Assembly (NCBI GenBank): GCA_021787505.1
Contig: JAJYLU010000056.1
Location: 1-8,430 of the forward strand
Direction of reading: 5' to 3'
DNA from: Nitrospirota bacterium
GTDB lineage: Bacteria > Nitrospirota > Thermodesulfovibrionia > Thermodesulfovibrionales > UBA6898
DNA: 8,430 bases
This document shows, in pieces, positions 1 to 7,085 of the stretch; position 1 is the stretch's first letter; every line of letters starts with the position of its first letter. Below the pieces are notes generated by a model. The model was not told the origin of the DNA. It ran no database searches and saw only the letters and a list, made by a program, of their open reading frames with translations. The position numbers were made by a program, and so were the translations under genes.

Positions 1-53
1 GGAAGATCTTCGAGAAGCACTTCAAGGTGATCGACAACGAGCGGTGTGCCTGA
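1..53 (+). CDS. 3' end of an unidentified protein-coding gene (partial)
   Basis: The third forward frame is open from the window edge to a TGA at 51-53 and encodes the C-terminal tail KIFEKHFKVIDNERCA. Fifteen of these sixteen codons end in G or C (only TGT does not), which is a strong coding signature; the other two forward frames lack it. The tail is too short to assign a family. It ends 134 bases before the L,D-transpeptidase gene on the same strand, so the two could share a transcript, but the gap is long enough for a separate promoter. The main uncertainty is that only 16 residues are visible. Confidence 0.55.
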   Translation, partial: KIFEKHFKVIDNERCA

Positions 54-187
54 CCGGGCGTTTCGGTTTTTCCGAAGGCCACGGCGTCATGGTGCAAAAA
101 AGTGCGGGAAAATCTGTTAAAATAAAGAAACTTTCGCCAGTGAATAAGCCCTTTTAAAAATATTAGAATTCAGGAGAGATTCATTCT
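54..187 (+). other. Intergenic leader upstream of the L,D-transpeptidase gene
   Basis: This non-coding stretch is AT-rich from about 110 onward. Just after the preceding stop lies a short inverted repeat, TTCGG at 62-66 and CCGAA at 72-76 with a five-T loop. It has no T-tract behind it, so I do not call it a terminator. A possible -10 element, TAAAAT, sits at 118-123 but has no convincing -35 at the usual distance. It would give a leader of roughly 55-60 bases. A second TAGAAT at 164-169 is too close to the ribosome-binding site to serve this start. No riboswitch or conserved RNA structure was recognised. Confidence 0.4.
172..178 (+). promoter_or_regulatory. Ribosome-binding site of the L,D-transpeptidase gene
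   Basis: AGGAGAG lies 9 bases before the ATG at 188. It supports that start over the next in-frame ATG, at codon 31, which would remove most of the signal peptide. Confidence 0.75.
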
Positions 188-1048
188 ATGCATCGCCGGG
201 ACAGCCTCTTAGAGGACCGGGGGACTGTTGATCGAAGAAGGGCATCGTTTGTCCTGCCGGCGGTCTGCATTGCCCTTATGTCGGTACTCGCTTTTCCGGC
301 GACCTCCCCCGCGAAGACCGTTCCGGCTCCCTGCAGGATTCATCATCCGAGCGACGACAGAATCGACAGCGAATGCCGGCGAGTGAAAAAGGGCCAGACA
401 CTCGAGAGTCTCTTCGGGGAAAGATGGATCGATGTCGCACGCTTCAACAGAATAGACAGGCGGCATATCTATCCCGGCATGCCGATCAAGGTACCGAAGA
501 ACCTCGATGATATCAGGGACTTTACCCCTATGCCGAAAGAATACGAACCCGCCAGGCAGGAACCGAAATTTATCCTGGTTGACCTTTCCGAGCAGTTTCT
601 CGGGGCTTACGAATACGGCAATCTCGTCTTCTCGGCGCCGGTCGCCACAGGCGGCAAAGACAACCCTACTCCGGACGGGACGTTCCGGATCACTGCGATA
701 CACAGCGACCACGTTTCTTCGCTCTATTATATCGAAGATACGGACAAGCTCTATCCGATGAATTATGCGCTGAGGTTCTTCGTAAACCGCGACGGGGTGG
801 CGTTCTGGATCCACGGACGCGACATCCCGGGCTATGCCGCGTCCCACGGCTGCATAGGACTTTATGACGAGGAGATGCAGAAGAAATATTACAGATTTCC
901 CAGAAAACCGGTCCTTGAAGATGCAAAAAAACTCTTTGAATGGGTCATTTCTCCGCGCAAGGACGAAGGAATATTTCAGGTCATAGAGAATGGCCCGAAG
1001 GTGGTTATCACCGGCAAAGCACCGCTGCCGGTCCGGAAAAGAAAATAG
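188..1048 (+). CDS. Secreted L,D-transpeptidase (YkuD fold) with N-terminal LysM-like domain
   Basis: A predicted cell-wall enzyme of 286 residues. YkuD-family L,D-transpeptidases form 3-3 peptidoglycan cross-links or attach proteins to peptidoglycan in the periplasm, using a catalytic cysteine. The N-terminus has a basic stretch (RRR at 16-18) and a hydrophobic core at about 20-38, with likely signal-peptidase cleavage near residues 40-43. Residues 64-104 resemble a LysM peptidoglycan-binding module (VKKGQTLESLF, then PGMPIKVP). The catalytic domain covers about 127-268. The active-site signature is visible as IHG (H209, G210) followed by SHGC (S219 to C222), with C222 the nucleophile. The usual arginine of SHGCIRL is G224 here. 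C49 and C63 flank the LysM-like start and could form a disulfide. The gene is monocistronic or follows the partial gene at the left edge, and it converges on the hybrid kinase gene. The family call is firm; which cross-linking reaction it performs cannot be told from sequence. Confidence 0.92.
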   Translation: MHRRDSLLEDRGTVDRRRASFVLPAVCIALMSVLAFPATSPAKTVPAPCRIHHPSDDRIDSECRRVKKGQTLESLFGERWIDVARFNRIDRRHIYPGMPIKVPKNLDDIRDFTPMPKEYEPARQEPKFILVDLSEQFLGAYEYGNLVFSAPVATGGKDNPTPDGTFRITAIHSDHVSSLYYIEDTDKLYPMNYALRFFVNRDGVAFWIHGRDIPGYAASHGCIGLYDEEMQKKYYRFPRKPVLEDAKKLFEWVISPRKDEGIFQVIENGPKVVITGKAPLPVRKRK

Positions 1049-1061
1049 TAATATCTTCTTC

Positions 1062-3071
1062 CTATTTGTCTAAAGTCTCTCTTACCTTACTCAACAGATC
1101 GTAGGGTGTAAGCGGTTTTGAAATGAAATCAAGTCCCGCTTCAAGAACGCCCTTCTTGTGGATTATGTCCGCTGTATAGCCGCTCGTGAATATCACCTTG
1201 ACATCCGGCTTTATCTGCCTGATTTCATCATCTGCCTCTTTTCCACTTTTTCGCGGCATTATTACGTCGATCAAAACAAGTTGTATAACGTCTTTATATT
1301 TCCTGAGCTGATTTACAGCATCTTCCCCATCGACCGCCTCAATCACTTCATAACCATATTTCAGAAGCACCCTCTTCATAAGAGTTCTCACATCGTCATT
1401 GTCCTCTGCGACCAGAATGGTTTCGCTTCCGCCCCTGGGGGGCACAACTTCCCTGCCCTTCCCTCTCTCCATCGGAGATTGCATCACAGGCAGATATATC
1501 TTGAATGTAGTACCTTTCCCTGGCTCACTGTACACATTGATATGTCCGTTGTGCTGCTTGATTATCCCGTAAGCCGTTGCCAGTCCGAGGCCCGTCCCTT
1601 TGCCGATCCCCTTGGTGGTAAAAAATGGCTCAAAGATCCTCTGTCTTGTCTTTTCGTCCATGCCGCAGCCGGTATCTGTCACGGTAATCAGGGCATAGAT
1701 GCCGGCATTTTCGACGTCGTACGTCTTGATCTCTTCCGGATCCAGAAAATCCGTTCCCGTACTTATCAATATGGTCCCTCCATCAGGCATTGCGTCACGC
1801 GCGTTGGTGCACAGATTCATGAGGACCTGCTCCAGTTGTCCGGGGTCAACCAGGACCGTTAAATTTCTCTCCGAAAAAATTATGCTAATTTCGATATCTT
1901 CACCGATGAGTCTTCGAAGTAGCTTCTCGATTCCTTTAATCAGCTCATTTATATCTGTCTGTTTCGGACTGATTATCTGTTTCCTGCTGAAGGCCAGAAT
2001 CTGCTGTGTCAAATTGACCGATTTTGCGGCCGCACTCAGTATCACGTCCACATAACGCTGAAAGGGGCTGTCTTTGTCCAGGTCAACCTTGAGCAATTCG
2101 CCATACCCCATTATCGTCGTCAGCATATTATTGAAATCATGGGCTATGCCCCCGGCAAATTGTCCAATCGCCTCCATCTTCTGGGCCTGAAGCAGCTGCT
2201 CTTCAAGCTTCTTGTGTGCCGTTATGTCGCGGTCTATCCCCCGGTAGCCTTCGAGGTTCCCGGATGCGTCAAAAAAAGGGACGCCGCTTGTCTCGAGAAC
2301 CACCTTTCGACCATCCTTATGAACGTTCACATTTTCCCATGTTGCAAAAGGTTTCTTCGATTCGGCGACTGATTTAAACTCCCTGTGCAGCAGCTTTGCC
2401 TCCTCGGGAGACATAAAATCAAACGGTGTTTTCCCAATAACCTCCTCAGGCTCATACCCCAATATGTCCCTGATCTTTGGGCTACAATATGTATAGGTGC
2501 CATCCCGGTCTACCTCCCAAATCAAGTCACTTGTGCTTTCTATTAAGGCCCGGAATCTTCCCTCGCTCTCCCGGAGCGCCTCGCGCTCTTTGGCGAGCTC
2601 CCGCACCTTTTTGTCCAGTTTCCGCGAAAGGGCCTCAGTCTGCATCTGACATAGATCCTTCATTTCTGCCGGCGGCGGGAGCAGAACTGAAAGTTCATTC
2701 GTCTCGAATTCGTTGATAACTTCTCTGATGGTCCTGAAAAAATCAGCAGGTTCCATCGGCTTTATCAGAAACCGTGAGGCGCCGAGAGCCATTGCCAGTT
2801 TTTCGTCCTTCTGATCAACAAAGGTAGCCGTATAGAAAATGAAGGGGATATTTTTCAATTGCCCGTCGGTCTTAATCCTGCGGCAGAGCTCAAAACCGTT
2901 CATTTCCGGCATAAGGATATCAGAAACAATGAGGTCGGGATGCCATTGGCGCACTTTTTCCAGCGCGATGGCTCCGTTGACAGCGCCCTCCACTTCGTAT
3001 TTCTGAGCCCGCAAGGACCGCTCGAGAAAGACCCTGGAGTTGTCGTCGTCTTCCACGATCAAAATTTTCAC
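1062..3071 (-). CDS. Hybrid sensor histidine kinase, REC-PAS-HisKA-HATPase-REC
   Basis: A predicted cytoplasmic signalling protein of 669 residues with no signal peptide or membrane segment. The order is receiver 1 (about 1-120; acidic residues 7-10, phospho-acceptor D51, T81, K104), helical linker (about 140-172), PAS domain (about 173-290), dimerisation/phospho-acceptor helix, ATPase, and receiver 2 (about 551-668; acidic ED at 556-557, D602, S630, K652). The H-box reads [11 protein letters not shown] with H311, an NtrB-like type common in PAS hybrid kinases. The N-box carries N419 and N423, the G1 box is DTGCGM at 466-471, and the F-box is followed by GKGTGLGL at 490-497. All key residues of both receivers and the kinase are present. 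Translation starts at GTG, its stop-side neighbour overlapping by 4 bases (GTGA), with TAGGAGAG just upstream. It is the last gene of a three-gene cassette. Receiver 1 may be phosphorylated by the upstream membrane kinase, but that is inference. No output domain is present. Confidence 0.93.
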   Translation of the reverse strand: MKILIVEDDDNSRVFLERSLRAQKYEVEGAVNGAIALEKVRQWHPDLIVSDILMPEMNGFELCRRIKTDGQLKNIPFIFYTATFVDQKDEKLAMALGASRFLIKPMEPADFFRTIREVINEFETNELSVLLPPPAEMKDLCQMQTEALSRKLDKKVRELAKEREALRESEGRFRALIESTSDLIWEVDRDGTYTYCSPKIRDILGYEPEEVIGKTPFDFMSPEEAKLLHREFKSVAESKKPFATWENVNVHKDGRKVVLETSGVPFFDASGNLEGYRGIDRDITAHKKLEEQLLQAQKMEAIGQFAGGIAHDFNNMLTTIMGYGELLKVDLDKDSPFQRYVDVILSAAAKSVNLTQQILAFSRKQIISPKQTDINELIKGIEKLLRRLIGEDIEISIIFSERNLTVLVDPGQLEQVLMNLCTNARDAMPDGGTILISTGTDFLDPEEIKTYDVENAGIYALITVTDTGCGMDEKTRQRIFEPFFTTKGIGKGTGLGLATAYGIIKQHNGHINVYSEPGKGTTFKIYLPVMQSPMERGKGREVVPPRGGSETILVAEDNDDVRTLMKRVLLKYGYEVIEAVDGEDAVNQLRKYKDVIQLVLIDVIMPRKSGKEADDEIRQIKPDVKVIFTSGYTADIIHKKGVLEAGLDFISKPLTPYDLLSKVRETLDK

Positions 3072-3439
3072 GGGATCTCTCCTATGACCCGTTTTAACTG
3101 GGAGATCACCCGCCGGGGGTCGATCGGCTTCTCGATATATTCATCGCATCCTGCAGCCAACAGCCGTTCCTTGTCGCCAGCCATGGCAAAGGAGGTGACG
3201 GCGATAACGGGGATAGTATTCCCGATCTCGGAGGTGCGTATTTTGCGCAGCACTTCCATGCCATCGATGTCCGGCAGCTGGATATCAAGGATAATGAAGT
3301 CAGGCCTCTGCTTAATCGCCATTTCAGCCCCCTGCATGCCCGTCGGCGCCCAGAGTGTCCGGTATCCCGCTTTTTCCAGTAATCTGGTCATCAAAACCAT
3401 ATTGTTTTCATTGTCTTCTATGACCAACCCTGTTCTCAT
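3068..3439 (-). CDS. Stand-alone response regulator receiver domain (single-domain REC)
   Basis: A cytoplasmic protein of 123 residues, about the size of one receiver domain, with nothing after the fold. Receiver residues are complete: acidic pair E8/D9, phospho-acceptor D52 in the LDIQLPDIDG loop, T82 at the end of strand 4, and K104 followed by P105. Such proteins (CheY, Spo0F and DivK types) act by protein-protein contact or as phosphate carriers in relays. It overlaps the upstream kinase gene by ATGA and the downstream hybrid kinase gene by GTGA, so the three are almost certainly co-translated. In BvgS/EvgS kinases the receiver is fused behind the kinase; here a receiver follows the kinase as a separate gene, which makes that kinase its likely phosphodonor (inference). 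It has no DNA-binding, enzymatic or Hpt part. Which partner it controls is unknown. Confidence 0.93.
   Translation of the reverse strand: MRTGLVIEDNENNMVLMTRLLEKAGYRTLWAPTGMQGAEMAIKQRPDFIILDIQLPDIDGMEVLRKIRTSEIGNTIPVIAVTSFAMAGDKERLLAAGCDEYIEKPIDPRRVISQLKRVIGEIP
3077..3084 (-). promoter_or_regulatory. Ribosome-binding site fixing the GTG start of the hybrid kinase
   Basis: On the minus strand TAGGAGAG is followed by 5 bases (ATCCC) and the GTG start. It lies inside the end of the lone receiver gene. The next codons open directly into the first beta strand of a receiver (KILIVEDDD), so this start is well supported although it is not ATG. Confidence 0.75.
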
Positions 3440-5598
3440 AGTATATCACCTCCGCTCTTTTCATCTAGGACGCCCGGATAATCACTGATGTCCCTGGGAA
3501 TCGTTATTGTAAACGTACTGCCTTGTCCCTCTGTGCTCTGAACGGAAATACTGCCGCGCAGAATGTCGGTGACGAGCTTTTTTGTCAGGTAAAGTCCAAG
3601 ACCGGTGCCTCCTGCTTTCACCCTTAAATGGGTCTCAAGTCTTTCAAACGGTTCAAACAGTCTGGCGATGTCCTTCCCGTCGATGCCGATGCCAGTATCG
3701 CTTACAGACAATGACACCTGTTCATCAGCGATCCGCGAAGCCACAGTAATCTTTCCCGACTCCGTAAATTTCACGGCATTGCTCAAAAAGTTGATCAGAC
3801 ACTGCAACAGACGCCGCCTGTCCGTATTCAGGTGCATATCACGAGATACGTTGATTTCAAAGATCAACCCCTTGTCCTTTAACTGTGGACCTATAGTCGC
3901 TATGGCATCGTCGACCGCCTCTCTCAGGAAAAATTCCTCGGGATACGCTTCGACTCTTCCGGCCTCGATCTTAGAAATATCAATGACGTCGGTAATAAGG
4001 TCCAGAAGGTGCCTGGCCGAAAAGTAGGCCCTGGTCAGATTGTCCTTCTGCTCCTCGTTGAGTTCTCCCGACATACCCTGAAGAGTCATGCCGGTAAACC
4101 CGATTATCGAATTCAGGGGTGTCCGCAGCTCGTGAGACATCGAAGCGATGAACATTGATTTCAGAGTATCGAGCTCCTTGAGCTTCTTATTTGCGGCCGA
4201 CAGCTCGCTAGTGCGTATCTCCACCATATCTTCCAGGTGAAGGCGGTGCTTCTCCAGCTCTGCCTCCGTCTTTTTGCGTTCCGTGACATTGCGGATAATT
4301 GTAAGAATACATGCCTCGTTATCAAGCAGTATGCTTTCGCCCGACACAAGCCCGTCGAGGACCTTTCCGGATTTGGTTCTAAAACGCGCTTCCATATCCC
4401 GCACTTTCCCATGCTCCCTCAGCGTTGCACTATACCGCTCGCGGTCTCCGGGCTCAACCCACAGATTCAAATCTGTCGTCGTATGGTTAAGCGCCTCGTC
4501 GCGCAAGTAGCCTGATTCCGCAAGAAATACTTCGTTTACTTCGAGCAAAAGGCCGTCGGCCGCGCGACTGATCACGATAGCGTCGGGCGTGGCATGGAAG
4601 GCCTTGAAAAACTTTTCTTCGCCGAAACGCAACTCGGCATTGATTTGCTTAAGTTCCCGGGTGCGTTCATTAACCTGATGTCTCAAAACCAGACTGCCCG
4701 CCAGGCTCATGAGCAGAGTACCGCCAAAAACAAGACCGATGATTTGCATCCATGCCGGCAATTTGAATTGCACCTCTTCTGACGTCCATCGTGCCAGCGA
4801 CGCATAATATGCCGACCGCGGATCTCTCTTAAGCTCCGACAAACGGCTGTCAATAGTATCCAATAAATGTTTGGGGTCGCCCTTGGGGACTGCGAAAAAA
4901 AAGGGGGCCGGATCGAACATGACGGGTGTATCTTCAAGCCCGGCCTTTCTTGCGTGCATCAATCCATAGAAACGGTTGGTGACGCCGGCATCGGCTTTAC
5001 CTTCGGCAACCATCTCAAACTCGGTCTTGTAATCCGGCACGGGAATGAGGGTGATTTTCAACCCGAAGCTGTTCGTTAGGCGGGTAAAGGTTTCCAGTTG
5101 GATCGTTTTCTCAAGGGCGGCAATTCTCTTTCCGTTCAGATCCAGTATCGATTGGATCCCGCTGCCTTTTCGGGCATACACCTGGGACCAGACGGACAGG
5201 ACAGGGACCTTGTGAAAGGAGTATACCTTTTCACGGTCCGCCGTATATGCCACGTCGGGCATGAGATCGATCTGGCCTTTCGCCAGACGGTCCAATCCCT
5301 CCGCCCACGTGCCATGTACATAACGCAGATTCCAACCTTCGCTTTTCGCGATATACTCGATGACGTCAATAAAAATGCCTGAAGGTTTGCCGGATTCGGA
5401 GGTAAAGACCTTTGGTGCATTTTCGTAGACGCCGACAGTCACTGTCCGAACATCGGCCATCGCGGGAGGGGTTTCAAGGAATGAAAAAATCAACAGGATA
5501 ATAACCGGCGCTAAAAAATAGCCAAGAGAAGCTGCACCCCCATCGATTGCGGTCCTGTATACGCCGCTGGTCAGAAAAAGAAAGGTTCGTCTTTTCAT
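3436..5598 (-). CDS. BvgS/EvgS-like sensor histidine kinase with periplasmic solute-binding domain and PAS domain
   Basis: A membrane kinase of 720 residues. A hydrophobic segment at about 27-45 (ending in AMA before D49) is a signal or first membrane helix. Residues 50-275 form one bacterial solute-binding family 3 (Venus-flytrap) domain: GIFIDVI, WAEGLDRLAKGQIDLM, and TADR with R122. A second membrane helix spans about 283-305. A short helical linker, a PAS domain (about 328-443), a coiled coil (about 443-480), a HisKA domain with H489 in SMSHELRTPLNSIIGF, and an ATPase follow. The ATPase shows N603 and N607, DTGIG at 634-638, LFEPFERLE, and GGTGLGL at 663-669. BvgS and EvgS have two tandem sensor lobes and fused REC-Hpt; this protein has one lobe and stops after the ATPase, with the receiver encoded by the next gene. 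The ATG is supported by AGAAGG 5 bases upstream and an in-frame TAG 36 bases before the start. The long basic N-terminus is slightly unusual. The ligand is unknown. Confidence 0.92.
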   Translation of the reverse strand: MKRRTFLFLTSGVYRTAIDGGAASLGYFLAPVIILLIFSFLETPPAMADVRTVTVGVYENAPKVFTSESGKPSGIFIDVIEYIAKSEGWNLRYVHGTWAEGLDRLAKGQIDLMPDVAYTADREKVYSFHKVPVLSVWSQVYARKGSGIQSILDLNGKRIAALEKTIQLETFTRLTNSFGLKITLIPVPDYKTEFEMVAEGKADAGVTNRFYGLMHARKAGLEDTPVMFDPAPFFFAVPKGDPKHLLDTIDSRLSELKRDPRSAYYASLARWTSEEVQFKLPAWMQIIGLVFGGTLLMSLAGSLVLRHQVNERTRELKQINAELRFGEEKFFKAFHATPDAIVISRAADGLLLEVNEVFLAESGYLRDEALNHTTTDLNLWVEPGDRERYSATLREHGKVRDMEARFRTKSGKVLDGLVSGESILLDNEACILTIIRNVTERKKTEAELEKHRLHLEDMVEIRTSELSAANKKLKELDTLKSMFIASMSHELRTPLNSIIGFTGMTLQGMSGELNEEQKDNLTRAYFSARHLLDLITDVIDISKIEAGRVEAYPEEFFLREAVDDAIATIGPQLKDKGLIFEINVSRDMHLNTDRRRLLQCLINFLSNAVKFTESGKITVASRIADEQVSLSVSDTGIGIDGKDIARLFEPFERLETHLRVKAGGTGLGLYLTKKLVTDILRGSISVQSTEGQGSTFTITIPRDISDYPGVLDEKSGGDIL
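3446..3453 (-). promoter_or_regulatory. Near-perfect ribosome-binding site of the lone receiver gene, inside the upstream gene
   Basis: The minus strand reads GGAGGTGA, complementary over its length to the conserved 3' end of 16S rRNA, 6 bases before the ATG. It doubles as coding sequence for the last residues (GGDIL) of the BvgS-like kinase. This implies that the receiver is translated efficiently and perhaps to a higher level than the kinase. Confidence 0.8.
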
Positions 5599-5691
5599 GT
5601 TCGCCTTCTTACGGAAACTTGCATATCCCCCAATCTACCAATAAAACATGATGCGCTCACTGTCCTGCAGTCCGTTCAAACGCAATTTCGA
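5599..5691 (-). other. Spacer between the NtrC-type regulator gene and the three-gene cassette
   Basis: These 93 non-coding bases separate two same-strand gene groups. On the minus strand I see only a 4-bp ACTG/CAGT inverted repeat and no T-tract, so no intrinsic terminator. TTGAAC could be a -35 but has no good -10 at the right spacing. A GG-N10-GC sigma-54 pattern was looked for and not found. Whether the cassette has its own promoter or is read through from the regulator gene is therefore open. Confidence 0.4.
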
Positions 5692-7053
5692 TCACTCCCC
5701 TTCCAGTCCGAACTTCTTCAGCTTCCTCCAGAGGGAGACCCTGTCGATGCCCAGTATCTGGGCGGCGATCGTCTTGTTATGGCCGACCTCGCCCAGGACC
5801 CAGTTGATATACGTCATCTCCTGCTCCTCGAGTGAAGGGATCTTGCCCTCCTTTTTCCTGAATGTCCGTATGCTCAGTTCCCTCAGGTCTTCGGGAAGGT
5901 GCGCTATCTCTATCGACCCGCCGTTGGAGAGCGCAACGCCCCTTTCGATGATGTTTTCGAGCTCCCGCACGTTTCCGGGGAAGTCGTAGTTCATCAGTAT
6001 CGCCGTCACGTCCGGGGAAATCTCCCGTATCTCTTTCTTCATCACTGTCGCATATTTCTTCAGGAAGTAGTAGCTAAGAAGAGATATGTCGTCTTTTCTC
6101 TCCGACAGAGGCGGGACACGGAGCGTCACGACGTTCAGCCTGAAGTAAAGGTCCTGCCTGAAACCGCCCTTTTTGATTACCTCCTGAAGGTCCCTGTTCG
6201 TGGCCGCCAGAAACCTGACGTCCACCCTCATAGGAGCGGTGGCGCCGAGCCTCAGGACCTCTTTTTCCTGGATGACCCTCAGGAGCTTCACCTGCATCGA
6301 GAGGGACATCTCGGTGATCTCGTCCAGAAAGAGCGTGCCCCCGGAGGCCATCTCGATAAGCCCCTTTTTCATCGCCGAGGCGCCGGTAAAGGCGCCCCTC
6401 TCATGACCGAAGAGTTCGTTCCCCAGGAGTTCTTCGTTGAAGGCGCCGCAGTTGACGGCACAAAAAAGGCCTTCGCCTCTCCTGCTGTACAGGTGGATAT
6501 ACCGCGCGAAGAGTTCTTTGCCGGTGCCGCTTTCTCCCGTGACAAGGATGTTGCAGTCCGTAGGGGCGATCTGCCGCGCGGTCTCGAGAAGCCTCTGCAT
6601 CTCCGCGTCCTGGGTGATGATCTTCACCCTGCCCTGATAATTCTCGATCTGCTCGCGCAGTCGGGCGTTCTCCTGTTTGAGCTTCACCTTTTCCGACGCT
6701 TCCCTTACCACCTTCCTCACTTCGTCGAGCTTGAAGGGTTTTGTGATGTAATCATACGCGCCCTTCTTGATCGCCTGTATGGCAGACTGGACAGTAGCAT
6801 ATCCCGTAATCACAATCACCTCGCTGTCGGGGTACAGGGACCTGCATTTCTTGAGTATCTGCAGCCCATCGACCTTCTCCATCTTAAGGTCCGTGAGCAC
6901 TACGTCGTAACGCCGGTCCTCGATCATCTTCAGCGCGTTCGGCCCGCTCTGCGTGCTCTGGACCGCGTAGCCCTCGCGCACCATGATATGCTCAAGGTTC
7001 CTGATTGCGATCTGTTCGTCGTCCACGATCAGAAGCTTTGTCTTGTATTCCAC
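5692..7053 (-). CDS. NtrC-family sigma-54-dependent response regulator (REC-AAA+-Fis HTH)
   Basis: A predicted cytoplasmic DNA-binding activator of 453 residues, normal for the family. Its phosphorylated form would oligomerise at upstream sites and use ATP to open sigma-54 RNA polymerase promoters. The receiver covers about 1-120, with DDE at 11-13, D55, T83 and K105. A linker helix leads to the AAA+ domain (about 145-385). Walker A is GESGTGKE at 173-180, the sigma-54 contact loop GAFTGA is intact at 220-225, and Walker B is GGTLFLDEI at 238-246. Candidate arginine fingers are R299 and R305. The Fis-type helix-turn-helix at about 408-449 ends in LGIDRVSLWRKLKKFGL. The start is GTG, fixed by AAGGAGGG 4 bases upstream. 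The kinase gene ends 39 bases before it, so the two form a cognate pair by position. The target promoters are not evident in this window. The pattern resembles ZraR/AtoC-type regulators, but no specific symbol is justified. Confidence 0.95.
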   Translation of the reverse strand: MEYKTKLLIVDDEQIAIRNLEHIMVREGYAVQSTQSGPNALKMIEDRRYDVVLTDLKMEKVDGLQILKKCRSLYPDSEVIVITGYATVQSAIQAIKKGAYDYITKPFKLDEVRKVVREASEKVKLKQENARLREQIENYQGRVKIITQDAEMQRLLETARQIAPTDCNILVTGESGTGKELFARYIHLYSRRGEGLFCAVNCGAFNEELLGNELFGHERGAFTGASAMKKGLIEMASGGTLFLDEITEMSLSMQVKLLRVIQEKEVLRLGATAPMRVDVRFLAATNRDLQEVIKKGGFRQDLYFRLNVVTLRVPPLSERKDDISLLSYYFLKKYATVMKKEIREISPDVTAILMNYDFPGNVRELENIIERGVALSNGGSIEIAHLPEDLRELSIRTFRKKEGKIPSLEEQEMTYINWVLGEVGHNKTIAAQILGIDRVSLWRKLKKFGLEGE

Positions 7054-7057
7054 TGTT

Positions 7058-7065
7058 CCCTCCTT
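7058..7065 (-). promoter_or_regulatory. Ribosome-binding site fixing the GTG start of the NtrC-type regulator
   Basis: The minus strand reads AAGGAGGG, then AACA and GTG. The site begins 2 bases after a GC-rich inverted repeat at 7068-7085. Confidence 0.75.
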
Positions 7066-7067
7066 GG

Positions 7068-7085
7068 CGGCGCGGGTCCGCGCCG
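7068..7085 (-). repeat. GC-only inverted repeat (hairpin) in the kinase-regulator intergenic gap
   Basis: A perfect 7-bp stem, CGGCGCG and CGCGCCG on the plus strand, encloses the 4-base loop GGTC. In the minus-strand transcript it would fold 7 bases after the kinase stop codon and finish 2 bases before the regulator's ribosome-binding site. It lacks a T-tract and so is not an intrinsic terminator. A role in translation coupling or mRNA stability is possible but inferred. Confidence 0.55.

Noticed and set aside
61..77. Possible terminator hairpin after the left-edge gene (TTCGG / CCGAA)
   Set aside because: The stem has only 5 bp and no T-tract follows on the plus strand.
91..105. Possible sigma-54 promoter upstream of the L,D-transpeptidase gene (TGGTGC then GTGC)
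   Set aside because: The GG and GC elements are 11 bases apart; sigma-54 promoters need 10. The flanking bases also match the consensus poorly.
164..169. TAGAAT as a -10 box for the L,D-transpeptidase gene
   Set aside because: It would start transcription inside or after the ribosome-binding site at 172-178, and there is no matching -35.
209..847. A 212-codon open frame on the minus strand inside the L,D-transpeptidase gene
   Set aside because: The plus strand has a signal peptide, a LysM-like module and a full YkuD active site in this stretch; the antisense frame has no recognisable feature.
2859..3488. A 209-codon plus-strand frame across the receiver and hybrid kinase genes
   Set aside because: It is antisense to three overlapping genes whose receiver motifs are complete, and it has no domain of its own.
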